Part shown: positions 1 through 11,184 of the stretch, piece after piece
How positions within the stretch are numbered: the first letter of the stretch is position 1
How the letters are laid out: every line of letters starts with the position of its first letter
From: Seriola aureovittata
Lineage: Eukaryota > Chordata > Actinopteri > Carangiformes > Carangidae
NCBI RefSeq assembly: GCF_021018895.1
Contig: NC_079387.1
Span: 11,470,542 to 11,534,541 of the forward strand
Direction: 5' to 3'
Length of the DNA stretch: 64,000 nucleotides
Position numbers and translations under genes: made by a program
Notes under the pieces: generated by a model
Told to the model about the DNA's origin: nothing
Database searches by the model: none
The model's input: only the letters and a program-made list of their open reading frames with translations

Positions 1-950
1 AAAGGTCAGATGTCACCTCGGCAGTCTGCTTCAGCTGGAGGAGCTGATTTGGTTCGGGAGGTTTTTACTAACAAATGTTGTCAGGACGTCCTGCCACTCA
101 TCAGTCAGAGGTGTTGCAGGTCGTGTTGGATTTGACTGGAGAGGCTCAGGCTCTCTGAATATTCACATGTCTGTTTAAGGTTTATACACTTCTACAATAA
201 CACATTAACATTGGTCATCCTAATAACATGAACACTGACTGACACTCAGCTGTGATTTCCTCCAGCTTCAAGGTGTTTTTTTAATCTCCTGTGACACTGA
301 AGGATTTTTCTGTCCAACGATTCAAAATTAATTAAAGGAGCTTCTTTAAATTAACACCCAGGATTAGTAATAACATGTCCATCAACATACAAGTGGACCG
401 TTGTGTCCACATACTTTTGGCCACACAAATGTCCTGTACATTAGACTGTCACTGAGACATAAGAGATAAAAACAGCTGATTATAATAATAATGTTGAATA
501 GATAGATACTTTATTTATTATTAGATTATTATATTAGATATTAGTATGTAGCATAATATTAGAATATTATGATATTATTTATTGCACGGGATGATGTTTC
601 CTGTGTTTTATTACGTCATGTCTCCTACATTAAAGCTGCAGTAAGTTTCCCTTCAGTGCCAATAAAGTTAAAGTTGAATTACCACTGATAAAACATCCAA
701 TCAGTGAGACGTGATTAGTTCCGCTCCTCTCTGACAGACACTGTTCCACCACTGAAGTGCGGTAATATAATATACAGTCATACATAGTGTTTATATTGTG
801 TTTTCTGGCGGGAAACCTGTGATCAGTATCTTCTGTCACTCACCGTGATAAAAGCTTTAGTCAGTAAATCTGCTCCAAGTCACCGCAGGAATATGATCTG
901 AATCCCCTCAGGAATAATTCAGTGATTTCTCCTCGGGGAGCATTATTATT
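1..950. other. Upstream flank of inhbb, noncoding
   Basis: No exon is supported here. The stretch is mostly unique, moderately AT-rich DNA. It contains a single Tc1/mariner-like terminal repeat near 403-426 (listed separately). An AT-rich patch at about 480-590 begins with a GATAGATACTTTATTT-like motif of the kind seen at the 3' tails of fish non-LTR elements, which is a weak resemblance only. The one short minus-strand frame of 69 codons near 630-839 resembles no family I know. Confidence 0.6.
403..426 (-). mobile_element. Solo terminal repeat of a Tc1/mariner-like element
   Basis: The segment contains TCCACATACTTTTGGCCA, which fits the terminal inverted repeat of a widespread fish Tc1-like transposon. 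The same motif bounds the transposon remnant at 50.9-51.3 kb in this window, where the two ends read CCACATACTATTGGCCAC and, inverted, GTGGCCAAAGGTATGTGG. No partner repeat or transposase sequence is visible nearby, so this is a relic end. Strand is nominal. Confidence 0.55.
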
Positions 951-1060
951 AACACCGCCCCCTCCCTCCCTCCCTCCCTCCCTCCTCCTCCTCTCTCTCC
1001 CTCTCCTCATTGGCCGCGCCCACCTGATTCTGACCCCCCCCCCCCTCCCTGTATATAAAA
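951..1060 (+). promoter_or_regulatory. inhbb: inhbb core promoter: pyrimidine tract, inverted CCAAT, TATA box
   Basis: A TATA box (TATATAAAA) lies at 1052-1060. An inverted CCAAT motif (ATTGG) is at 1009-1013, followed by GC-rich sequence (GGCCGCGCCC), and a (CCCT)n pyrimidine tract covers about 958-1008. The spacing predicts transcription from about 1083-1093, where TCTCAGAC could act as an initiator. NF-Y binding at ATTGG and Sp/KLF binding at the GC boxes are family knowledge applied to the motifs. The promoter is about 0.7 kb upstream of the start codon on the same strand. Confidence 0.65.
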
Positions 1061-1084
1061 AAGTTTTCGGTGTGTGGCGGCTCC

Positions 1085-1259
1085 CGAGTCTCAGACGCCA
1101 GAATGGAAACGCTCCTCGGTGCGCTCACTGGCACACCTCCCTCTCCTCCTCCTCCTCCTCATCTTCTTCTTCTTCTTAATTGCGCATCGGCACTCCGGCA
1201 GCAGCACAGTGGGAGTCACGAGCAAGAACGTTTGAACTGTATGTAGAGAGTACAAAGTG

Positions 1260-1292
<33 letters not shown>

Positions 1293-1772
1293 GTGGAGCA
1301 AGAAATGATGGATTGAACTTTGACAATGCTGAGGAGGGATTTGGATTCAGCTCTCGGTTTGTGGAGTAAGTTGCAGGAGATCTGAGCTGCTCTGACGCGG
1401 AGTGATGAGACCAGGAGTCGCGTTGTGCTTCTCAGAGGTGATGCTTTGATGCTTTGATGCTTTTAGTGTGAAGCTGCTCCCGAACCCGAACCCAGACAGG
1501 ACTCCGCTTCCCGCTTCTGACAGGCTGCTGAGAATGACCAAAGACATGCACATAACGATGTAATAAACAGATCTCCTGCACACACACATCTGCCAGTGAA
1601 TGGAAACAAACTGCACTGACTGGCATCCAAGTGCGTCAGACCTGCCCGAGCCGCCGTTACGCATGGAGGCAGCGCGGGACTGAGAGGAGTTTCTACCTGT
1701 TCACATTTCCTTTTATGATTTGAACTCGGACAAAAGAGGAAAAAACTTATTCTTCTCCTCCTCGAACAGAAA
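1085..1772 (+). other. inhbb: inhbb 5' leader with several uORFs
   Basis: If transcription starts just after the TATA box and the leader is unspliced, it is about 690 nt. Short upstream frames begin at ATG 1103 (47 codons, stop TAG 1244-1246), in the (ATG)10 run at 1262-1292, at 1326 (19 codons, stop 1383-1385), 1405 (14 codons), 1534 (9 codons), 1600 (27 codons, stop at 1683) and 1715 (2 codons). None overlaps the main start. A CT-rich stretch lies at about 1138-1176. An in-frame TGA at 1716-1718 rules out N-terminal extension of the main frame. The exact transcription start and any leader intron are not determinable here. Confidence 0.5.
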
Positions 1773-2169
1773 ATGAGTAGCTGTCTCTTCCGACTGGCAC
1801 TCCTCGTGGCTTGCGTCCTCTCCATCCGCTGCACCGCTGCGTCCGGGACCGAGGCGGAGGCGCACACGGCGCCCCGGGATACCTGCGCGTCCTGCGGCAT
1901 CGCTCAGCCGGAGGACCCCGAGTCGGGCCGGCTGAACGTGGACTTCCTGGAGGCGGTAAAGAGGCACATCCTGAGCAGGCTACAGATGCGGGAGAGGCCC
2001 AACATCACGCACCCGGTCCCGAAGGCGGCCATGGTGACGGCGCTGCGGAAGCTCCACGCCGGGAAGCTGCGGGAGGACGGGAGGGTGGAGATCCCCAACC
2101 TGGACGGACACCCGATGAGCAACGAGGTGCTGGAGGAGAGCTCGGAGATCATCAGCTTCGCAGAGAAAG
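1773..2169 (+). CDS. inhbb: inhbb exon 1: signal peptide and N-terminal prodomain of inhibin/activin beta-B
   Basis: This exon encodes residues 1-132 plus the first base of codon 133 of the activin/inhibin beta-B precursor, a secreted TGF-beta-family ligand subunit. The ATG at 1773 has A at -3, is preceded by an in-frame stop at 1716, and opens a hydrophobic signal peptide (about residues 1-22, core LALLVACVLS). The prodomain then shows the CASC pair (C38, C41), the helix NVDFLEAVKRHILSRLQM, one N-glycosylation sequon (N77, NIT), and the EIISFAEK stretch at the exon end. The donor is AAAG|GTGCGT at 2169/2170 and leaves phase 1. Splicing to 7125 makes codon GAT (Asp133) and continues DIVTSK. 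INHBB genes in other vertebrates also have two coding exons split in this prodomain region. The exon is very GC- and CpG-rich, as expected for a 5' CpG island. Start codon, frame and donor are mutually consistent, so confidence is high. Confidence 0.96.
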
Positions 2170-2606
2170 GTGCGTGAAGGAGAAGAGCTGCACGTCTCCA
2201 GGCTTCACTTACAGACACACAAATATTTCTCATTACAAAGTTTCACCTGATTTAAATGCAGTTTTTACATTTTTCAACAATTTTCCTGAAACAAACAATA
2301 ATCAGATCAGCGGCTGATTCCAACTCATTCATCAAACTGAGAATGAGAGGAGACGGTTTGTCTCTGCAACAAGCAGCTGACAGGATCTGATGCAGCTCGG
2401 TTCTGAAGGTCATGACACAGGTTCTGCTTTTCATCTAAAACATCAGATTTGACCCTAAAAAAGGAAGAAAAAAAAAAACAACCTCTGATCATAAAACATC
2501 ATGTAAGATGTGAAGGTTTGTCTGAGCCACAACAGGCTGAGTGTGTTCGAGCCTGTTGTGGTTTTGTGACACTATGACTCAATTTGTGAGATTTCTAGTG
2601 CTGCTG

Positions 2607-2608
<2 letters not shown>

Positions 2609-2640
<32 letters not shown>
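2609..2640. repeat. (TG)n microsatellite in inhbb intron 1
   Basis: A perfect TG dinucleotide run of about 32 bp, probably length-polymorphic. Confidence 0.95.
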
Positions 2641-2641
<1 letters not shown>

Positions 2642-3796
2642 TTTATATACTGACTGAATGAGAAACAGACCAGAGAACATGCTGATGTTGAACAGATGTT
2701 GATGCAAGGGCCTGAAAGAAACCCGCCAAAATGAAAGCAAAGACCATCTGTAGCTGCTACCTGCATGGATCTGTGGAGCTGGACGCTCTCCGTCTCTCTC
2801 AGTCAGTTTCTGAAGATGTTTTAATGCGTCTTTGTCTTCTTTGGCGTTGTGTCCATTAAATGTCCCGTCTGTGATCATCATATGTTGTTTGTTCCCGGTG
2901 TAAACACCTCTGTCTCCAGTAACAAGTGTTGATTAGTGTAAATTAAAAGTCTGCTGGGTCTCAGCCTCAGACTTCAGCTTTAACACAGAAGAGATGAAGT
3001 AAAGGTTGTGATTTTATGTCGGTCGACGATGATGGAAAAATGATGATTTCATTTAGAAAGATGGATCAAAAAACTTTTGACTGTAGTTTGGTGAATGAAA
3101 CAAACTGATTAGATTCTGGGATTTTTCCTTTTATGCATGAACTACTCTGCTGCATTCATGCGCTCCAGATTAAGTTGGACATGTGGGACTTCTGGCTTCT
3201 GCCCCAGTGTTGTGTTCACGTTCCTAGAAAACCCAGCCTCACACAAACATAAACTTGGGCGGCTTTACTCGGTGTCGGCGGAGGTTTGCTCCCCGCTGAG
3301 AGCCTTTTAGATTCCTATGTTTCCCTCTGTGGCCGCTGTGTTGCAGACCTTCCACCTCGGCACCGTGCGTTTGCCAGTTGGCTGCGTTACCAGCGCTGAG
3401 CGGCTGCCAGCGGGGACATGGCGCGGCGTCAAGGCCCAGAGGAACAATTTACTCAGGGGCGGCTGAAAGGAGCAGAGCAGGGCTGAAAATGATCAACGAC
3501 GCCACCTGCTTCGCCCACGTGCGTCCGTCCGCTCGCCTCTGAAAGCGACGGCACTCTACGGAAACATCTGCTTTCCACATCAACAAACGGCGGCTTCGCG
3601 TCGGCACTCAGGGCTGATACTCTGAACCCGTGTGTGTTCATTATGTCATGTGTCTCAGGCTCATTTATCCCTGTTGCTGTTGTAGTATCTGAGCTTTTGT
3701 GAGTCTGTCACGTCTTTGTGTGTTTCTGATGTTTTCTTAACTGCCTGTGTTTCCACGAGGGTCTGCGTTGGCGTGTACATGCATCTATATCCAGGG

Positions 3797-3799
<3 letters not shown>

Positions 3800-3834
<35 letters not shown>

Positions 3835-3957
3835 CATGACAGGGTTGTGTTGAATCAGTCCCCTCAGTATAAGGTCAGAGCTTTTGTGTCGGCCGTCGTG
3901 CAGCCTGAATGCAGATTGACGGGCTGAACCCTGCAGCCTGGCACCGCATTAGAATTC

Positions 3958-3999
<42 letters not shown>
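3800..3999. repeat. Two (TG)n microsatellites in inhbb intron 1
   Basis: Perfect TG runs lie at 3800-3833 and 3960-3999, separated by about 125 bp of unique sequence. Both are on the same strand. Confidence 0.95.
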
Positions 4000-4000
<1 letters not shown>

Positions 4001-4240
4001 TCTAACTACAGGCCCTATATGAAAAAACACTGGTGCTCGGGTGCATGGTGTTGGTTTGTTAAGTTTCCTGTGAGAACGTTTGTCACAGTTTGAAGTTCAA
4101 ATGTCGAATTTTCTTGAACGAACCTTCTTTGCAACGTCTCTGCTGGTGTCTTTAGTTGTGTTTGTGTTTGCGAACTAACGGCCGTTGTGGTTTATCTCCA
4201 AACAATATTAAAACATTAACAAAACTCCTGTTAGTTAAAA

Positions 4241-4283
4241 GATGTTGTGGAGCTTTTGATCAAATCACATGGTCTTCTTCAGG
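4241..4283 (-). repeat. Partial copy of a dispersed ~60-bp repeat (family X)
   Basis: Read on the minus strand it contains GAAGACCATGTGATTTGAT followed by AAAAGCTCCACAAC. These match the core modules GACCATGTGA and GAAAGCTCC shared with copies at 12.1, 22.7, 29.0-29.2, 58.9 and 59.1 kb. The CTACTAAATGGACC end module is missing. Confidence 0.55.
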
Positions 4284-7124
4284 AGATGGAGGTTGAAGTT
4301 TAAAAGTCGAGGATCAGATTTTTGAGGGAAGATAATGTGAAATGACCCAAAGCTCCACAGAAGCGACGGGATGAGCCTGAGCTGTGTAAAAATCTTTAAA
4401 TAACTTTGTTTTTTTTAAACATGATTTAAAGTCGTTAAATGTAAAATCTAAATTCAGAGATTGTTCATTAAACCTTGGATGAAAAGTGACCCCCCCCCCC
4501 CCCCCCGATTGAACACTAAAACAAAAGTCTCTAATTATATTTCTCATATTTTATTAAGTTATCTGGTAATAATATTATAATTTCTGCAGCAGCTGTTTTA
4601 AACAAATTCTTCAGCAGATCAGTAACTGCTTCAACTAATTATTAAGACATTACAACATGTAAAACAAAGTGCTCTAAAATTTTATGAAAGCTACTTTTAC
4701 TTATTTATTTTGCCAAGTCAGAAAATACTGGAAACCACAGCCTGAAAATAACCACCATGGTTTTAACTGCAGAGTTTAAACTCCCCCAAAGCTTCTGAAA
4801 TCCCCGAACTGGAAAAAGAAAAGGACGTGACCTCAGTGTCCTGAAAAGTAACTAGAAATCTGGTTGTGATGCAAAACAGAAAATCATTCACCAATTCTGA
4901 AAAAAGAGAAGGAACCGGAGCCGCCGCTGGATGCCCGTCATTTTAACCATTTGATCAGCTGTGATATTCTTGTTGCTCACTTCCCCCGCCGCTCCACCAC
5001 GCACCACAGGGACGCAGCGTTTCTGTAGCCACAGACTTCCAGTGAAGATTCATGGAGAAAATGACGAGGCAGAAGGTTTTTCTAAAAAATGATTTCAGCC
5101 TAAATTTAATCTTTTATAACTTCACTTTAAATTGATTTTGGGAAGCCGTGGTGGAAGTAACTTGCATGTTACACAACGGCGTCACTGCTGCAACACACTG
5201 GTTTATTTATCTGTCTGTTATTCCTCACTAAACATTTGTGGCCTTCACCAGAGAGGAATCAAGACCTAAATATTTGCCTCATGTAATGTCATGACTTTCA
5301 GAACAGCTGCTGTCCGTCCCACTCAACGCACCGCCGTCACTTTATTTTAGTGGACACTTTCTGACCGCTTCAGATCAATTACGTCTCCGCACCGACACCA
5401 CAACCGGGCTTTTGTGGAGCAGTTGGATGTTATCGCTCCATCCTCCGTCGGCTCCGCCTCATCCCGTCTTTGAGTTTATCATGTCGTGGAGTTCATGTGA
5501 GGAATCCTCCGTCTCCTCATTACCATCTCAGACAATGCAGCTGGTCGTCTGTGACAAATGAATTCCCTCTCAAACCGTCACTTAACTATCCTCCTCCATG
5601 TCATTGTGAGGCGGCCACTCCCCAGCAGCCGTCAACACATTCAGGCCTTTAACAGCCTCCTCCTGCGACACAGCCTTTGTTTACATCTACATTACAGGCT
5701 TTTGTAGCTGCCGCTTTGATCCCACAGTTTAGAGCGAGTGAGCAAGTCAAGGTTTTAGTGGTTTGATAGAAGAGGTGCTGACAAATACATCTGCACCTGC
5801 AGCTCAGCTTCAGGTTTGTTTGCGTTTCGTCGGCACTGAACTGCGGGTCTTGATTCTCTGATCATTGTGCAGCAGAGTGTGATCTAACATTCAAGCTGCT
5901 GAGTAACGACTCAAAGATTACTGCGTCTCGTGATGGGTGAGGTAATGCGTGAGGATGCTGGCTAGAAAGTGCCTTTGATGATTGGTAACAGAGTCTGGTC
6001 TTTTCCTGGTAAAAACTCTCTGACGCACTTCATCCACTCGCCCCCGGGTCCTCTGACGCTCTTCTCACTAACGGTCGGCCTCAATTCCTGGTGGTCAGCT
6101 TCACTCGGAGTTCAGGAGGTTCAGACCTGATGAATGGCTCTAATCTTCTTCGCCTGACAGCTGTCAATCAGCCCCGCCCCACGTGTTGTCCTCGTCGCCC
6201 TCGCTGTAGCTGCAGCGCCTCGTGGTTACACAGGCAGGAAGTGACGGTGAGACGTGTGCAGCTTTCAGTAACAGTCACTGAACGCTGTGTCAGTGAGCAC
6301 AGTCCTGTTTCATCACACCATCAATTACCCAGGAGTCCTCTCAGGATATTTACATGTCTCCGCTCAAGATCAAAACTTTATCCGGCCTTAATGGGAGCAC
6401 TGGCCGGCAGAGACGCTCACAATGAAGCCCACAAGAGCAATAAGTGAAGAGATGAATTACTCATACACACAGAGCAGCCCAGACAAGAACTATCTTGTTT
6501 TCGTGCTTCAGTCCAAGCACTTTTAGTTTTCATGAGTGGTGGAAAACAGGGGGGGGGTAGCTCTGACTTTATTTTGAAGACACTGAGAGAAAGTCAGATT
6601 TTTGCTGCTGAGGGGTGCTGAAAAGCCTCTGGGCGTCTGCAGCAGCAGCAGCCAGTCAGTGGCTGCAGCTCCTGCTCAGGCCTCACTGTGAAGACAGTCC
6701 GGCTCCAGACCATCTCATTTTCAGGCAGCATTCAACGCAAAGCCTTTGAACCTTTGTGCGCCACTCTCTTAACCCCCCCCTCTTCTCATATCTGGGCCGA
6801 GTTGGAGGCCAAGTGGCGCTGCGCCCAACGCTTTCCTGTCACAGTCCACAGGATCTGTGCCACCCTGGGCTGAGGGAGGACGGGGGCTGTGGTCTCACTT
6901 TAAGCTGTTCAGTAGTTTTCTCTTCTACACTGTGAACCTGAGGACAAGCTGACAGATCCTTGGTTTCAGTGCTTGTTCAAAGTCCCAAAATAAAAACCAT
7001 GAAGATATACATTATATATACATATATAGATATACAGTCTGTGGTTTAGACAGTTTTTGTTTTACAGGCTTTTGAATTGTTATCAATCACTAATCAATCC
7101 CTCTGTTGTGTTTGTGTTGCTCAG

Positions 7125-7900
7125 ATGACATCGTCACGTCCAAGTCCAGCCTGTTCTTCCTGATCTCCAGTGAGGGGAACCAGAACCTGTACGTGACGCA
7201 GGCCACCCTGTGGCTCTACTTCAAGCTGCTGCCGTCTCCTGTGGAGGTGCGTCCGCGGCGGAAGGTGACGGTGAAGGTTTATTACCAGGAGCCGGGACTC
7301 GGCAGCAAGTGGAACCTGGTGGAGAAGCGGGTGGAGCTGAAGCGCAGCGGCTGGCACACCTTCATGCTGACGGATGCCGTGCGGTTGGTGTTCGAGAAGG
7401 GCGACCGGCGGCAGAACCTGGACGTGCGCTGCGAAGGCTGCGAGGCGGCCGGCGTCACGCCCGTCCTGCTCAACCACAATGACGAGTCTCACCGGCCCTT
7501 CCTGGTGGTGCAGGCGCGGCAAGCTGACAACAAACACCGCATCCGCAAGAGGGGGCTGGAGTGCGACGGCAGCAGCAACCTGTGCTGCCGCCAGCAGTTC
7601 TACATCGACTTCCGGCTCATCGGCTGGAACGACTGGATCATTGCGCCGTCGGGCTACTTTGGGAACTACTGCGAGGGGAACTGTCCGGCCTACATGGCGG
7701 GCGTCCCCGGTTCGGCCTCGTCCTTTCACACGGCGGTGGTGAACCAGTACCGCATGCGGGGGATGAGTCCGGGCTCCATGAACTCCTGCTGCATTCCCAC
7801 CAAGCTCAGCACCATGTCCATGCTCTACTTCGACGATGAGTACAACATCGTGAAGCGGGACGTTCCCAACATGATCGTGGAGGAGTGTGGCTGCGCTTGA
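7125..7900 (+). CDS. inhbb: inhbb exon 2: C-terminal prodomain and mature activin beta-B ligand
   Basis: This exon completes the 390-aa precursor (last two bases of codon 133 to stop TGA 7898-7900). Prodomain residues 134-275 include [20 protein letters not shown], the SGWHTF motif, a CEGC pair (C235, C238) and [12 protein letters not shown] dibasic RIRKR at 271-275 is the furin-type site. The mature ligand begins GLECDG at genomic 7553 and is 115 aa (residues 276-390), the normal beta-B length. It has nine cysteines (mature positions 4, 11, 12, 40, 44, 79, 80, 112, 114): the cystine knot, the extra N-terminal pair and the inter-chain cysteine. It ends in the CGCA tail. From memory of human INHBB the mature part is about 90% identical, and INHBA would differ more. 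The product forms beta-B homodimers (activin B), beta-A/beta-B dimers, or inhibin B with alpha. These signal through or antagonise type II activin receptors and SMAD2/3 in gonad, pituitary and embryo. No frameshift or missing residue is seen. Confidence 0.98.
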
Positions 7901-8083
7901 GTCTCTTATTCCTGTTTATTTAAGGTGGAACTGAAGAACTTAACTTTCAACAGATTCACAATATTACAACAAAAATGAATATAGAAACAGAATATTTATG
8001 GACGATGGAGAAAAAAAAACATGTGCACACACAACCTCATCCACACATATCTACACACCCTCATGTATGCCTGCACAAAAGCC

Positions 8084-8091
8084 TGTATATA
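8084..8091 (+). promoter_or_regulatory. Pumilio-type element (TGTATATA) in inhbb 3' UTR
   Basis: TGTATATA matches the PUM consensus UGUANAUA exactly. It lies about 185 nt after the stop codon in AT-rich sequence. Function is inferred from the motif only, and such 8-mers also occur by chance in AT-rich DNA. Confidence 0.35.
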
Positions 8092-9590
8092 TATTTATGT
8101 TTGTTGATATATTTTGTTATATTCTCTGTTGGAAGACCTTCAAAGGGACGTTTGCTTCCAAATCTTTAAATATCCACTTTGGAAATCAATCAGTATCTGA
8201 GGTTCTTCATTAAACTCTGGAAGTTAGTGAGGATCTGGTTTGACAAAGACTCACGGGACCTACGAGCCTTCACAACGCAGCATCAGTCACGTCGTTACAG
8301 TAGGTGCTGCTTGTTGAGACGTGGGCATCTTCATGTGTAGAATATAAATCCAACCTTGAAGGTGAAAGGAAACACGTCTCCAGAGGAGGTGGAGGAACCT
8401 TAGGAGACTCTCCGCCACGCCTCCTCAAAGAACAGTGTGTTCAAACACTGACCATGTCTTCACGCCTGTCCAGCTTCACCAACGTACAGCACTTCTGGAC
8501 CGGAGTCACATTCACACAGACGTGAACATTTGGACACATTCAAGAAAGGGACGGAAACATAACGGACACACTGACGCTGTCACCAAGCCGTGAACGACTC
8601 CTCCGAACTGAAGGCAGAGTCGCCGGTGTGAGGCGTCGGCTCTGAAGGGCAAAGAAACGAGAACTGTCGGGAGGTCGCGTCATTCTCACCCTTTCATGTC
8701 TCTGGATTATTCTCCTCATGCTCTTCATAGTTGGGGTTGTTGAGGGAACACTGTAGCACGGCTCTGGCAGATACTGCTGTTTTAACTTTTACCAGCTCGG
8801 GTTTCCTTCACCTGAACTCTGACTGATCTCTGCAGAGCTGCTCAAGGTCGTGAGGAGGAAGGGAAGTCCAGATAAACTAGTTTCATCAGTGACTCGTTTG
8901 TGGATTCTTAGTTCCTTTCCTAAAATTATTTAAGTCTTTCCTGTGAACCCCCCCCCTTCAAATTACAACATTTGGTATCAAATGAAACCATCACTGAACA
9001 AACTTTAGCTTTTCATTCTTAAACAGTGACTTATATTTAACAAAGGGAAAGGCGAACCTCTTTGGTCTTGGTGTCTTTAAAAAGAATCATTTTGTTTTCC
9101 ATCTTCCACTCACAGTATGGGTTGAACAAATACTCTTTTATAGTGTGTGACCAGCACATGAAGGTGGTGGAATGAATCAGGAGTGACCTCACGTCTTTGT
9201 TAACGTTTGGACGGACGAAACCTTCCCTCAGCTTCTGCTGGAAGAGGAAGGTTCGATTCCCTCCAGTCGCTCAAATCAATAAATACTGAACGCGTCTCTC
9301 ACTTCAGTCGGAGAAAGTGACAAGTTGCCATATTGCTCAGTTTAGTGACGGTGCAGCTTCGCACTTCCCGACGCACACTTCGATAGCACTTGCAGATTGA
9401 AATGCCTTTAACGAGCCCTACGTGGCGCAACGTCGCCCACAGCCCTTCTAAAAGAAATAAGTGCCGCATGAGCTATGCAATGTATAGTACTTACCCATAC
9501 ACACACAAGCTGAACTTAAGCTCTAGTGACAAACTATCACCAATACTTGAAACGTAAGTGTGGCAAGCAGGGGCAGGTCGGGGTTCAGCT

Positions 9591-9680
9591 GGAGGCAGGT
9601 GGAGGCAGGAGGAGGCAGGTGGAGGCAGGAGGAGGCAGGTGGAGGCAGGTGGAGGCAGGTGGAGGCAGGAGGAGGCGGAG
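9591..9680 (+). repeat. 10-bp purine-rich minisatellite (GGAGGCAGGW)
   Basis: About nine units of 10 bp are present, alternating GGAGGCAGGT and GGAGGCAGGA, with the last unit diverged. The tract keeps one short frame open, but this is a property of the repeat. If the distal poly(A) site is used, the array would be transcribed in the inhbb 3' UTR and is G-rich enough to form stable RNA structure. Confidence 0.9.
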
Positions 9681-11184
9681 TCTTGTTCTGCGACACAGAC
9701 TATGATCTTGATCTGGCGCCACTCAAAATAAATGAAAGTTTGTCATTTAACAGCCTTTAAAACTGCTCCAACCACGACTGATGAAAGTCCCCGGCCTCCT
9801 GAACATGACGTAGATATTGTGCTTTGACCAATACGTTCTGTAACTGCTGCTGTTGTTTCCTGCTGCGTTGGTGGACTGAAGCGAGGTGGTCGGGGAGGAC
9901 GGTGGGCGTTGTCCATCCGGCCTGTGGTGAGGTTTACTCCACAGAAACACTTTAGGGAAAAACTGTTTTGGTTAAATGGTGAAAAAGGAAACTTGGCCTT
10001 TCTGTCGACTCCTTCAATATTTAACTGAGAGGAAAACTGACATTTCACTTGGTTCAAAATCTATTTGCTGTTGAAAATTCGTAACGTGTAAACCTTTAGC
10101 AGACAGGGTTGGAATAAATATTTACTTTTACTTTTACAAGTGGATTCTTATTCAACTCTCTATTATTACAAACCACTTGTCCAATGAGTCATGAGAGAAA
10201 TTTAAGCGGCCTCCAGATGATCATGAGCGGAAAGAGGGAAAAACATGTTGGTGCCGGATGGATGGAAGGGTTTATCACGTTGGTCTCAGATATACTTCAG
10301 TTTTTTCTGTCTAACTTTTACTTCCATTATGTCATCATTAAATGAAACGTGTGAAATATAAAAAGAGGCTAACTGGGGCTAAGTTTGACCCAAATGTGAT
10401 GCATGAATAGTGATTTTGGAGTCTAAATGAATGTGTCCCAGTTGGGTTCCCATCACGGCCTGTTTGGCACCGTAACACACTTTGAGACACAGTTTCGGGC
10501 CTCAGTCACTTTGACATCACTTTGAGATTTTCAGGTTAAACGTTTCAGCGACCTGTTATTTCACTGCTCTATTATATTGTGCTCTCATTCACAGGCTTCA
10601 TACATGTGAGAGAAATACCTGCTCATTATCTCACCTGTTCCCGCCTCCAGGCCCACGCTCGACCTCCACCTCGCTTGCCACTGAAATCTTTCGCTTATTC
10701 TTCAAAGCGAACGGTTGTTAGAATATTTGCACTGAGGACTTGCGTGACTAGTAATAAGAAAAATAAAATAAATAGAAACTGCCATTGAATAAAAAAAGTT
10801 ATTTTTATAGAAGCAAAATTGAGCTCTGTTCAAATGTATTATACCTAATCATGGAACCAAAGAGGCCAAGAGGTTTAGCTATTGAAAGATGGCAACGCCG
10901 TCATGATCTGTTGTTGTAAATGACAGTTAAAGAGGCCTAAACACTGTATCAGGGTATAATATCAGTCCATAATCAGCTTAATCTCTTTTCTATTTTGTAC
11001 CTAGACATGGAATATTTCATATTTTTTCATCAAATTACTTAAATATTCCTAGCTTTCTTTCTTCGTTTTGTTAGCGCTTGTTCCAGAATCATTTAGAGTA
11101 AAGCACACGCCATCTGATCCCTGTACAGTCGCTGTAACATATGAATATGCTTTTGAAATATTTTGTTCTTTGTTATTGTTGAAA

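Larger units (their letters stand above)
2170..7124 (+). other. inhbb: inhbb intron 1 (phase 1, 4,955 bp)
   Basis: This is a GT-AG intron. The donor is GTGCGT at 2170. The acceptor ends TTTGTGTTGCTCAG at 7124, with a branch-point-like CACTAATCA about 30 nt upstream. It contains TG microsatellites at 2609-2640, 3800-3833 and 3960-3999, a 17-nt C run at 4490-4506, and a copy of a dispersed ~60-bp repeat at 4241-4283. Repeat-free, motif-rich stretches at about 3170-3640 and 6330-6470 could be intronic regulatory DNA, but nothing beyond their complexity supports that. No other exon is evident. Confidence 0.9.

Noticed and set aside
7121..7742. Other-frame ORFs across exon 2 (202 codons minus, 122 codons plus)
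   Set aside because: They are shadows of the GC-rich inhbb coding sequence.
9250..9260. Exact pol III B box GGTTCGATTCC after the inhbb stop
   Set aside because: No A box or cloverleaf could be built around it, so chance is likely.
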